Assembly (NCBI RefSeq): GCF_001698225.1 | Contig: NZ_CP016594.1 | Span: forward strand, 4,092,001-4,156,000 | DNA from: Gordonia terrae | Lineage (GTDB): Bacteria > Actinomycetota > Actinomycetes > Mycobacteriales > Mycobacteriaceae | Direction of reading: 5' to 3' | Length of the DNA stretch: 64,000 nucleotides | Shown: piece by piece, positions 30,674 through 38,404 of the stretch | Layout: the number at the start of each line of letters is the position of its first letter | Position numbering within the stretch: the first letter of the stretch is position 1 | The notes under the pieces: model-generated | Databases searched by the model: none | What the model saw: only the letters and a program-made list of their open reading frames with translations | What the model was told of the DNA's origin: nothing | Made by a program: the position numbers and the translations under genes

Positions 30674-32230
30674 TCAGCTACCGCGCGCGGGACCGTCGTC
30701 GGCGGCGACCCCGTGGGCAGACGCATCGACCTCGCCCACCAGCTCCCCGCGCTCCCGCCGCGCGAAGACCGACTTGCGATAGCCGTAGGCGAAGTACACG
30801 ACGACGCCGAGGACCATCCACACGACGAACCGGATCCAGGTCTCGACCGACAGGTTCAGCATCAGCCACAGGCACGCGAGGATCGACAGGATCGGTACCA
30901 GCGGGACGAGCGGCACGCGGAAGCCACGCTCGAGATCGGGCCGGGTCCGGCGCAGGACGATGACTCCGACACTCACCAGCACGAAGGCGAAGAGCGTGCC
31001 GATGTTGACCATCTCCTCGAGCGTCCCCATCGGGAAGAAGGCCGCGAGCACGCCCGAGACGACACCGACCAGGATGGTGAATCGCACGGGGGTCCCGCGC
31101 TTGCCCGTACGGGCCAGCGATCGGGGCAGCAGGCCGTCGCGGGCCATCGCGAATCCGACGCGGGTCTGGCCGAGCATCAGCACCATGACGACCGTCGTCA
31201 GACCGGCGAGGGCACCGAGGTTGATGACCCAGCCGGCCCAGGTCACCCCGTGATACTCGAACGCGGTGGTGAGGGTCGACCCGGACACCTCACCGGTCGC
31301 CGGGTCCGTCTTGTCGGCCAGCTCCGGGTACGGAACCATGCCGGAGACGACCAGGCTGACGCCGACGTAGAGAACGGTCACGATCGCCAGGGATCCGAGG
31401 ATGCCGCGGGGCATGGCCTTCTGCGGATTCTTGGTCTCTTCGGCGGTGGTCGCCACGACGTCGAAACCGATGAAGGCGAAAAACACCAGCGACGCGGCGG
31501 CGAGCAGGCCGTACCACCCGAAGGTGCTGCCCTCGGCACCCGTGATCGCCGAGAACAGCGTCTGGTGCAGACCCGACTCGCCTTCGGCCGGCGGAGCAGC
31601 GGGGGGTACGAACGGGTCGTAGTTCTTCGCCGAGATGTAGAAGGCGCCGACAACGATGACGAGCAGGACGACGAAGACCTTGATCGTCGTGATGACGAGC
31701 GACACCCGCGACGACAACTTGGTTCCGAGGGCGAGCAGGACCGTCAAGACCGCGATGAGCAGGACCGCACCCCAGTCGAAACTGATGGAGTCGGTGATCT
31801 CGATGGATGCCGACGTCCCGAGGATGTTGCCCAGGTAGAGGGACCACCCCTTGGCGACCACGGACGCCGCCAACGCGAACTCCAGGATCAGGTCCCACCC
31901 GATGATCCAGGCGATGAATTCGCCGAAGGTCGCGAAGGTGAAGGTGTACGCACTACCGGCGACCGGCACCGTCGATGCGAATTCGGCATAACAGAGGGCG
32001 GCGAGTCCGCACGCGATGGCGGCCAGCACGAAGGCCAACGACACCGAGGGCCCGGCGAGATTGCCCGCCGTGCGCGCGGTGAGAGTGAAGATTCCGGCGC
32101 CGACCACGACGGCCACACCGAAGACGGTCAGATCCCACGAGGTGAGGTCTTTGCGGAGTTTGGTATCGGGTTCGTCGGTGTCGGTGATCGATTGCTCGAC
32201 CGACTTGACGCGCCTGAACGGGCTACTCAT
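30674..32230 (-). CDS. APC-family amino-acid permease (cationic amino-acid transporter-like)
   Basis: 518 residues with about 12 hydrophobic segments. The first helix carries VGAGIFTLTARTAGNLAGP, the substrate-binding glycine motif of APC transporters, followed by CYAEFASTVPVAGSAYTF and FFAFIGFDVVATTAEETKNPQKAMP, typical of CAT-type carriers. M. tuberculosis has the homologue Rv3253c in the same neighbourhood. ATG 32230 with a GGAGG site. The substrate is not determined. The gap of 107 bases to ahcY holds a small hairpin of 7 bp (30592-30611). Confidence 0.9.
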   Translation of the reverse strand: MSSPFRRVKSVEQSITDTDEPDTKLRKDLTSWDLTVFGVAVVVGAGIFTLTARTAGNLAGPSVSLAFVLAAIACGLAALCYAEFASTVPVAGSAYTFTFATFGEFIAWIIGWDLILEFALAASVVAKGWSLYLGNILGTSASIEITDSISFDWGAVLLIAVLTVLLALGTKLSSRVSLVITTIKVFVVLLVIVVGAFYISAKNYDPFVPPAAPPAEGESGLHQTLFSAITGAEGSTFGWYGLLAAASLVFFAFIGFDVVATTAEETKNPQKAMPRGILGSLAIVTVLYVGVSLVVSGMVPYPELADKTDPATGEVSGSTLTTAFEYHGVTWAGWVINLGALAGLTTVVMVLMLGQTRVGFAMARDGLLPRSLARTGKRGTPVRFTILVGVVSGVLAAFFPMGTLEEMVNIGTLFAFVLVSVGVIVLRRTRPDLERGFRVPLVPLVPILSILACLWLMLNLSVETWIRFVVWMVLGVVVYFAYGYRKSVFARRERGELVGEVDASAHGVAADDGPARGS

Positions 32231-32540
32231 CGGGTCCTCCCATGGTCCGGCGGAACCAGAGTCACTGGCCCACCCGCGGTCGTGCGACGAGGACGAACTC
32301 GCCTGGAGCGAATGCCTACGCTATCCGAACGATGTTCGGATCGAAGCACATCCGCAAAGGCGTGTCAGTCGACGTGCGAAGCACCTTTCCCAGTTGCCCG
32401 ACACCGGAAACCTCGGAACGGCTCCTGACCGACGCCGTTGTGCCCGCCCTGGGAGGCGGGCGAAGCGAACGGGGACCCTTTCGGGCGCGGTGCCCGGGAG
32501 GGTCCCCGCCTGGCGTCTGGACAGTGCGAGGGTTCGGCGG
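32231..32540. other. Intergenic region, permease promoter and ESX operon end
   Basis: 310 bases between the permease start and the esxA-like stop (same strand). It contains the hairpin at 32471-32507 and presumably the permease promoter. No gene is supported here. Confidence 0.6.
32471..32507 (-). terminator. Hairpin after the ESX operon
   Basis: GGGGACCCT (32471-32479) pairs with AGGGTCCCC (32499-32507), with an inner stem CGGGC/GCCCG (32482-32486, 32492-32496). It lies 34 bases after the last gene of the ESX island. A GC-rich stem without a U-tract, a common actinobacterial form. Confidence 0.7.
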
Positions 32541-32843
32541 TCAGACGAGACCGCGGAAACCCGTTCCGATCGCTGCGTCGGTGTCCTGCATGACGCGGCT
32601 GGCGTTGCTCACACCCTGCTCGAGCGAGGTCAGCGAGTCACGAGACTGGGTGAAGATTCGATCGAACGCGCCCTGCGCGTCGACGTAGGCAGCCTTGGCC
32701 TGCTGCGAGTTCCAGTTCCCGTCGAGCGCGGCGACCTGCGCCTTGAGCTGAGAGTTGAGGTCCTCGAGCTGGGTGAAGGCAGCCCGGAGGCCGCCGCTGA
32801 GATCGCCGAGAGCGGCGAAGTCGTAATTGATCGAGCCGTTCAT
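32541..32843 (-). CDS. WXG100 family ESX protein, EsxA-like
   Basis: 100 residues, all helical with a central turn. The turn motif reads W44-N-S46 in place of W-X-G. EsxA-type proteins form a dimer with the EsxB partner and are secreted by ESX systems. The C terminus (DAAIGTGFRGLV) lacks the YXXXD/E export signal, as expected when the partner carries it. ATG 32843 follows GAAAGGA. It is the last gene of the operon, 58 bases after EsxB. Confidence 0.87.
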   Translation of the reverse strand: MNGSINYDFAALGDLSGGLRAAFTQLEDLNSQLKAQVAALDGNWNSQQAKAAYVDAQGAFDRIFTQSRDSLTSLEQGVSNASRVMQDTDAAIGTGFRGLV

Positions 32844-32901
32844 GGATGTTCCTTTCGCAGAACGTGGAGTTGAGAAGGCAGGCCGTGGTCAGACGCCGGT
32901 G

Positions 32902-33225
32902 TCAGACGCTGGTGCTCAATCCGCGCGCCGCAGCCGCGTCCTGGTCCTCGTAGCCGGCGAAGCCGTTGGTGAGCTGGGTCTTGATCTGCTCCAGCAGCTG
33001 GTTCATCGTCAGCGCGGCCTTGTTCCAGTCGGTGTGCGTTCCGTCGAACGCGACGCCGGCCGAGCCCTGCCATGTCGGCGTCGCATTGCCGGCGTGCTGC
33101 GCGATCTGGTTGATGACAGCCTTCATGTCCTCGACGAGACTGCCGACCTTGGCTGCGGTGGCCTGTCCGTCCGCGACGTTCACGGTGACGCCGGCGCCGC
33201 CGCCTGCTCCGGGCAAGTTCAGCAT
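32902..33225 (-). CDS. WXG100 family ESX protein, EsxB-like
   Basis: 107 residues with WQG at 52-54 in the helix-turn-helix bend and the C-terminal export signal YEDQD at 92-96 (YXXXD). It is the probable dimer partner and export-signal carrier for the EsxA-like protein. A Gly-rich stretch (PGAGGGAG) comes before the first helix. ATG 33225 follows a GGAGGAG site. 118 bases separate it from the EspG gene, enough for an internal promoter. Confidence 0.9.
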   Translation of the reverse strand: MLNLPGAGGGAGVTVNVADGQATAAKVGSLVEDMKAVINQIAQHAGNATPTWQGSAGVAFDGTHTDWNKAALTMNQLLEQIKTQLTNGFAGYEDQDAAAARGLSTSV

Positions 33226-33343
33226 GAGTGCTCCTCCTGTGTAACGGCACCGTCTGGCGATGCCCCCGTTGGTATCCGTGACACAGATACCCCTGACAGT
33301 TGATTCCCGCGGCGGTCTGTTCCGCGGAATCCCCCGATGCGGA

Positions 33344-34177
33344 TCATGGCATCCATTTCCCGTCGGGCAGGGTCTCTATCAACAGGCTGACCGCCTGTGC
33401 GATTCGATGACCCGTTCCCGGCGAGAAGGTGGTCCACACCCGACCGTCCGGGGACTTGCTGGGACTGGACACGATTCGACCCCGCTCGGTGTCGAAAACC
33501 GCCACAGCTCCAGAAGATTGAGCGAATCGTCCGTCCTCGTTCATCGAGGCGACGATCTCGGTGCGCGTCCGGCACGACGCGAAGGCGGCCGACACGACGG
33601 CGGCATCCGCCGGAGTCGCTCCCAGCGCGTGCAGGGCGTCGGTCGTCTCGATTCCCGTCCGACAGCGGCCGAGCCGGTCGACCACCTCGTCGGACGGAGC
33701 CGCGAAGGCCGTGAAGTCAGCCGGCGTCGACGCATCGGATCCGGGTGCGTCGAACTGTGCCCGCACGATGCCGGCGAGTTCCGCCACATCGCCGACGTCG
33801 ACAACCGTGATGTCGACCCCCGGCCCGGTTCGCTTCGCGAGTACATGCTGGTGACCGTTGCGCGCCACGCATATTCGGCGAACGGCACCGTCGGAGAACG
33901 ATCGGATCTCGATCTCACGCCATGGTTGCGCCAGCACCCTCAGCACCGTCGCGGCCCACGCCGACGGCTCGCCGTGCTCGACGAGTCCGAGTGCTTCGAT
34001 CGTCGCGTCGGCTTCGGAGTCGGCGGTCGCACCGGATTCCGTGTCGGCGCCGTCATTCTCGGCGACGTCGCCCAGATCGAGAACGACCGGCCAGGTCTGG
34101 ACCCCGAAGCGTTCGCCCAGCCTGCGCAGGACCGCGGCGTCGACGAGCAGCCCGGCGTCGTTCGTGATCGGCATCAT
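33344..34177 (-). CDS. espG: EspG family ESX chaperone
   Basis: 277 residues. The N-terminal LVDAAVLRRLGERFGVQTWPVVLDL and the centre VRRICVARNGHQHVLAKRTGPGVDI match the EspG family, cytoplasmic chaperones that bind the tip of PE-PPE dimers before ESX export. It overlaps the PPE-like gene by 4 bases (ATGA), consistent with chaperone and cargo being made together. An acidic insert (ENDGADTESGATADSEADA) is present near residue 40-58. Start at the first of two ATGs, 34177. Confidence 0.85.
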   Translation of the reverse strand: MMPITNDAGLLVDAAVLRRLGERFGVQTWPVVLDLGDVAENDGADTESGATADSEADATIEALGLVEHGEPSAWAATVLRVLAQPWREIEIRSFSDGAVRRICVARNGHQHVLAKRTGPGVDITVVDVGDVAELAGIVRAQFDAPGSDASTPADFTAFAAPSDEVVDRLGRCRTGIETTDALHALGATPADAAVVSAAFASCRTRTEIVASMNEDGRFAQSSGAVAVFDTERGRIVSSPSKSPDGRVWTTFSPGTGHRIAQAVSLLIETLPDGKWMP

Positions 34178-35226
34178 CGGCGCTCACCCGGGTTGCCGAG
34201 CATGAGCGTCTCCGACAGGTATCGGGGATCGACATCCGGACGGAGGTGGGTGTCCGGCTCCGAGACATAATGTGCGGCAGGGCGATCCGACGTGGCCAGA
34301 TCGGCCCACGTGGCCGTCTGCTCCGTCGTTTCGCTCGCCGAGGACGTCGGTGCGTCCGGCGAGTCGAGATCGGCGGCGACCGTGCGGACGACTGCACCGC
34401 GGTCTGCCGCGGCGACGCCGGGGGCCACCGGAGGTGGTACGCCGGGACCCGGACCGGGAGCCGACGTGGCCGGCGCCCCGCCGGTCGTCGTGGTGGTGAC
34501 CTGCGGTGAGCTGCTCGCCACGATGGTCGGTGCGTACTTGAGCTTCTCGGGCGGCGGTACGAACACTCCCCCGAAGCCCACGGGCGTCACCGCACCGGGA
34601 GGCGCCGCGGACGCCGGAGTCGGCAGCGGTGGTGCCGATGCACGCGCTGCGGCCGCCTGCTCGGCAGCGAGCGGGTCACCGGACACCAGCACCGGCGCCG
34701 GCCGTGCCGATTCCCATGGCGCGGCAACCGATTCGGTGGCGTTTTCATACGTCTGCATCACCCGCGCGGCGCGCATGCGCTGGTGCGCGACCGCGCGCTC
34801 GGCCTGGGCGGCGGCGCCGGCGATGATCGGGGCGACCGCCGTGGCCGTGGTGGCGATCTCATGCAACTTCTCGACGACGTCGACCTCCGCGAGGTCGGGC
34901 ATGTTGAGCCGCGCGACGGTGATGGCCGCGGCCTGCGATTCGGCGCGCGCCGCATTCTCGACGGCCTCGGCCGCGACGTCGGCGAACCATGGTGCCAACC
35001 GCGTCAGTTTCTCGAAAGCCGCACTTGTGTGGGCTGACTGCCAGTGTGCGCCCAGCCGTGCCAGCACGGCCGCGTACTCGACCCCCGCTTCCCCGACCTC
35101 GGCGGCGAGGGCGGCCCAGGCCAGCCCGGCTTCCGCCAGCGGCGCGGGGCCGGGCCCCGCGCCGAGGTCGGCGGCGAGTTGTTCGGTCGGACGGGTGTCC
35201 CAGTTGACTCCGGTGAAGCCGACCAC
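34174..35226 (-). CDS. PPE-like ESX protein
   Basis: 350 residues. Residues about 1-175 form a PPE-type helical domain (VNWDTRPTEQLAADLGAGPGPAPLAEAG, in part, then WAALAAEVGEAGVEYAAVLARL). The WXG position reads WQS and the name-giving Pro-Pro-Glu is absent. The rest is Pro/Ala/Thr-rich and probably disordered. It is preceded by a PE-like gene and followed by EspG, the standard PE-PPE-chaperone set. The GTG start at 35226 has GGGAGG ahead. Confidence 0.85.
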   Translation of the reverse strand: MVGFTGVNWDTRPTEQLAADLGAGPGPAPLAEAGLAWAALAAEVGEAGVEYAAVLARLGAHWQSAHTSAAFEKLTRLAPWFADVAAEAVENAARAESQAAAITVARLNMPDLAEVDVVEKLHEIATTATAVAPIIAGAAAQAERAVAHQRMRAARVMQTYENATESVAAPWESARPAPVLVSGDPLAAEQAAAARASAPPLPTPASAAPPGAVTPVGFGGVFVPPPEKLKYAPTIVASSSPQVTTTTTGGAPATSAPGPGPGVPPPVAPGVAAADRGAVVRTVAADLDSPDAPTSSASETTEQTATWADLATSDRPAAHYVSEPDTHLRPDVDPRYLSETLMLGNPGERR

Positions 35227-35304
35227 GAGCGCCTCCCTTCGATGCCGGTGGATTGTGGGTGTGTGAGCTGAGTGGCGCTGCTGCGCAGGATGTTTCGGGC
35301 GCTA

Positions 35305-35616
35305 CTAGAGCGCCACCCGGAAGGCGTCCGACGCCGCGGCATCGCCCTCGATGAAGCCGGCGGCCTGCGCTCGGAGGACGGCGGCGATCTTCCGCATCTC
35401 CGTGACTCCCGTCGCCGTGTCCGTCTCGAACTTCTCGGCGACCGCGGTGAAACTCGCGGCGGCCGCGGTCGACACCTCGTCTCGGCCCTGGGCCGCGACC
35501 GGGAGTGCGCGGCCCGCGCCGGTGAGCGCCAGTTCGAGGCGATCGGCGATCCGGTCGAGGTCGCTTGCCGCCGAGATCAGTTCGGCGGGTTCGACGCGGA
35601 GTCGGGAGTTGCTCAT
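35305..35616 (-). CDS. PE-like ESX protein
   Basis: 103 residues with the layout of a PE domain: two helices, with the turn carrying GRDEVSTAAAASFTAVAEKF, which parallels the DEVS..F pattern of mycobacterial PE proteins. The export signal that reads YXXXD/E in PE proteins is FIEGD (88-92), i.e. Tyr replaced by Phe. It probably pairs with the PPE-like protein 78 bases downstream. It overlaps the upstream Esp-like gene by 4 bases. Confidence 0.78.
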   Translation of the reverse strand: MSNSRLRVEPAELISAASDLDRIADRLELALTGAGRALPVAAQGRDEVSTAAAASFTAVAEKFETDTATGVTEMRKIAAVLRAQAAGFIEGDAAASDAFRVAL

Positions 35617-36968
35617 ACTTCCTCGTTTCGTTTCGGACCGGGCATGCCCAGTCGGAGTTCGATGTCCGGACTCGGATCGCTGTCGGCGGCTTCGTCGAAG
35701 CCGATGACAGCCGGCGCGACCTCGGGTGACTCACCGACCACGCGACGACCGTTGTCCTCGGTGACCAGATAGTCGGGGACCGCGTGCTGGTCCTCTGCGG
35801 CGCCCGCGCCCCGCGCACCGGCGGCACCCATCGGGGCACCGGCCATCGGTGCGCCGCCCATCGGCATCGCCGCGGGTCCGGTCACGGGTCTGGCCGTCGT
35901 CGATCCCCCGAGGGCGGGTTCGCCGAGGGAGAAGTTCGTCGGGACGGTCGGCCGAGAAGCACCGAGCGGCGTCATGACTCCACCCACGCCGCCGATGCCG
36001 CCGCCGCCACCACCGCCGCCTCCCCCACCGCCGCCACCGCCGCCTCTGGACTTCGGTGACAGCGCGGCCGGGACCACGGCCGGCGATTCGTGATCGACGT
36101 TCAGCATCTTGCTGATCGGCTGCATCAGGGAGGTCGGCAACTCGGTGGCTGTGGACATGGCCGGCGACACGACGTCGAGAATGGAACTCGCGAGCGTGAA
36201 CGGCGATTGTCCGGCGCCGGCCGTGGGTGCGCCGGTGACCGCGACCGGTGCTCCGTTCACCGCCATGGCAGTTGTCGGGCCGAGCAGTTCGGCCCGGGTC
36301 ACGGCGACCGCGGCGGTCGCCTGCGACAGTCCGATGGAGGCGAACCCGGCCGCAGCCGCGAAGCCCGCGCCGACCGCCGGTGTCATCATCATGGGGACCG
36401 CCATGCTGGTGATCTTTGCGACTGTTGCCGCGATGATCCCCTGCACCACCGCCAGCCCCTTCGCGACGATGGCGGCAGCGGTCTTGGTGTCCAGCGAGAT
36501 CCCGGAGCCCTGCGTCGCGAGTGCCGAGCTGTTGGCACCTGCTTCCGCGGTCTTGGCGCCGGCACTCACCGCACCCTGCCCGGTCCACAACTGGTCGGCG
36601 AGCTTGAGGGCGCTCTGCCCCATCGTCATCGACGTCTCGAGCACCTTGGTGAGGCTTTCGAAGATGACCGTCGGGTCGAAGCCGCCGCCGGAGAGGTCAC
36701 CGGTGCCGAAACCACCCAGCAGATCGGTCATCGGCTTGATGAACATGTCCAGATTCGGCGGCTGCAGCGGAGGCAGTCCCGGCAGCGGCGGCAGCGGCGG
36801 CAGAACGGGCAGCGGCGGCAACCCCATCCCGCCGAGCACGTCTGCGACGGTTCGGTCCAGGATCGGCCCGAGCGGTGTCGCCTCGATCATCTGCTGCACC
36901 GTCATGTGGTTCAGTGCCGGCACATCGGGGATGCCGGGTGATGCCGGCATCTGCGGTGGAACCGTCAC
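35613..36968 (-). CDS. Large Pro/Gly-rich ESX-associated (Esp-like) protein
   Basis: 451 residues. Order seen: Pro-rich lead with LPPLPVLPPLPPLPGLPPL near 50-70; a helical stretch containing LADQLWTGQGAVSAG, a WXG turn; a hydrophobic region of about 80 residues (VAKGLAVVQGIIAATVAKI..) reminiscent of EspA/EspE-type proteins; then a low-complexity tail with 16 consecutive Gly (about 35998-36046) and a Met/Gly/Ala-rich patch. Overlaps of 4 bases on both sides place it inside the ESX operon. Role as secreted substrate is inferred; I cannot assign it to a named Esp family. Confidence 0.7.
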   Translation of the reverse strand: MTVPPQMPASPGIPDVPALNHMTVQQMIEATPLGPILDRTVADVLGGMGLPPLPVLPPLPPLPGLPPLQPPNLDMFIKPMTDLLGGFGTGDLSGGGFDPTVIFESLTKVLETSMTMGQSALKLADQLWTGQGAVSAGAKTAEAGANSSALATQGSGISLDTKTAAAIVAKGLAVVQGIIAATVAKITSMAVPMMMTPAVGAGFAAAAGFASIGLSQATAAVAVTRAELLGPTTAMAVNGAPVAVTGAPTAGAGQSPFTLASSILDVVSPAMSTATELPTSLMQPISKMLNVDHESPAVVPAALSPKSRGGGGGGGGGGGGGGGGIGGVGGVMTPLGASRPTVPTNFSLGEPALGGSTTARPVTGPAAMPMGGAPMAGAPMGAAGARGAGAAEDQHAVPDYLVTEDNGRRVVGESPEVAPAVIGFDEAADSDPSPDIELRLGMPGPKRNEEV

Positions 36969-37273
36969 AGCACCGAGCGGATGGCCGCGGCGCTCGAGGC
37001 GTCGGTGCCCTCGAATTCGGCGAGACCCGCCGCGGTGGACGCGGCGGTGGCTGCGTGTACGGCCGCCAGCTGCCCCACCGACATGAGATGACTGGCCTGC
37101 GCCGCGATGAACGCAGCGAGAAACTCCTGGCCGATCAGCCCGAAGACGGGGACCATCGCTGCCGTGTTGGCCGCGGCGTCGATGGAACCCGCGGTCCCGA
37201 CCGCGGTCGCCATCGCAGCGTTCGTTGCGGCGAAGCCCTCGAGCACCTCCGGCGTCACCTTGACGTCCGTCAT
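36965..37273 (-). CDS. EspC-like type VII secretion target protein
   Basis: 102 residues, Ala-rich, two long helices with an F/G-containing turn (VFGLIGQEFLAAFIAAQASHL in part). It opens TDVKVTPEVLEGFAATNAAM, like the EspC/DUF2580 family opening. The C-terminal signal reads FEGTD (87-91), again Phe for the usual Tyr of YXXXD. ATG 37273 follows a GGGGG site. It overlaps the large Esp-like gene by 4 bases, recalling mycobacterial espA-espC pairing. Confidence 0.75.
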   Translation of the reverse strand: MTDVKVTPEVLEGFAATNAAMATAVGTAGSIDAAANTAAMVPVFGLIGQEFLAAFIAAQASHLMSVGQLAAVHAATAASTAAGLAEFEGTDASSAAAIRSVL

Positions 37274-37331
37274 TCTCGAACCCCCTCGTTCTCGTGAGTC
37301 TGATGAAACGATTCCGTGTCGGCCGAACCCG

Positions 37332-37655
37332 TCATTCGGCCGGACGAGCGGCCAGCATGTCGCCGAACGACTCGTTGAACTCCTCGGTCACCGCGGCGAT
37401 CCGGGCGTAGACCTTCTGCGCGGCCAGCGCGGCGGTCGTCACGACCTGGTCGGCCAGGCGGCTCGCACCGAGTTCGTTGGCGCCGTAAGCGAATTCGAGG
37501 TCGACGAGCGCGCCCTTGCCGTCCACCTCGGCGGTGACCAGCCCGTCGGACGACGTCTCCCGCACCGAGATCCCGCGCAGTTTCTCCTGGAACTCGTGCA
37601 GGCCGTCGAGCTGCCGTTGCGCGCGCGCCTCGAGTTCGTCCATTCCCCAGGTCAT
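37332..37655 (-). CDS. YbaB/EbfC-fold protein, EspL-like
   Basis: 107 residues. The YbaB/EbfC fold is indicated by helix MDELEARAQRQLDGLHEFQEK (in part), strand-rich DGLVTAEVDGKGALVDLEFAY and a long C-terminal helix. The ESX-1 protein EspL has this fold and sits beside Esp substrates, so a chaperone or stabilising role in the cytoplasm is more likely than nucleoid binding. ATG 37655 overlaps the stop of the gene before it by 4 bases. Confidence 0.75.
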   Translation of the reverse strand: MTWGMDELEARAQRQLDGLHEFQEKLRGISVRETSSDGLVTAEVDGKGALVDLEFAYGANELGASRLADQVVTTAALAAQKVYARIAAVTEEFNESFGDMLAARPAE

Positions 37656-38032
37656 CGCTGCAACCACGACGCGGGGGCGTCGGCCTCCTCGTCGTCGCGC
37701 CATTCGGCTCGCGCGAGATCGTCCGGGCGGGGCAGCTGCATCTCCTGCACGAGGTCACGGTCGATGCCGGCGGCAAGGAGGTTCTCGCGGAGCCGGATTC
37801 CCGCGGACATCGCCGCCTGCTGACAGAGTCGGAGGATGTCACCGGCGAGCAGAGCCGGGTCCTTGGCGAGCTCAGACGGTTCGATACGGACCGATACGGG
37901 CAGGCCCTGGGCGGTGGTTCGGACGCCGAGCCCGCCGGATCGGGATCGAGCGGTCGTGTACTCGTGCATCACCGCCCACGGGTCGTCGGCGTCACCGTCG
38001 ACGGGATCCCGAGGATCGTCGGAGTAGGTCAT
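37652..38032 (-). CDS. Second YbaB-like protein, first gene of the ESX operon
   Basis: 126 residues. The acidic start (SDDPRDPVDGDADDPW) is followed by LPVSVRIEPSELAKDPALLAGDILRLCQQAAM, which has the strand-then-helix end of a YbaB fold, and an acidic tail. It is probably a partner of the YbaB-like protein that follows with a 4-base overlap. The frame is open to 38164, but ATG 38032 (MTYSDD) excludes a Cys-rich leader that looks untranslated. Weakly recognised; function inferred from position. Confidence 0.65.
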   Translation of the reverse strand: MTYSDDPRDPVDGDADDPWAVMHEYTTARSRSGGLGVRTTAQGLPVSVRIEPSELAKDPALLAGDILRLCQQAAMSAGIRLRENLLAAGIDRDLVQEMQLPRPDDLARAEWRDDEEADAPASWLQR

Positions 38033-38404
38033 GGAAAGCTGCACCCCCTTCACGCCGAATATGACGCAGCCGGGGCCCCTTTCGGTTCCATCGAATTCTC
38101 GTTCGACGGAAGCAGACCTCCCACATGCGGATCCGTGAAGATCCGCGCACCCCGCTGCGCACATGTGTGAGTGCCTGATACTGCCATACTCACCTCAACG
38201 CCACCACACCAGCGATACGCAATGCCAAACGTATGCCCTGAGACGGTGTGTGGATCTCGTCCGGACCAGGTCGACGGGCTTCGGTAGACTGCCGCAGGAC
38301 GCAGCCGGGGTTGATCGACAAAACGGGGTGGATTCGCTGCACGCCTCGCCGAACTCGCAGCCTGTCGCGATCGGCGCCCGGCCGCTTGACCAGAGGATTC
38401 CCCG
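38033..38404. other. Divergent promoter region of the ESX island
   Basis: 372 bases between the first gene of the nine-gene operon (minus) and the EspI-like gene (plus). It must hold both promoters. I see no convincing palindrome or small gene. It is locally less GC-rich than its surroundings (around 38160-38240), as promoter DNA often is. Confidence 0.5.
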
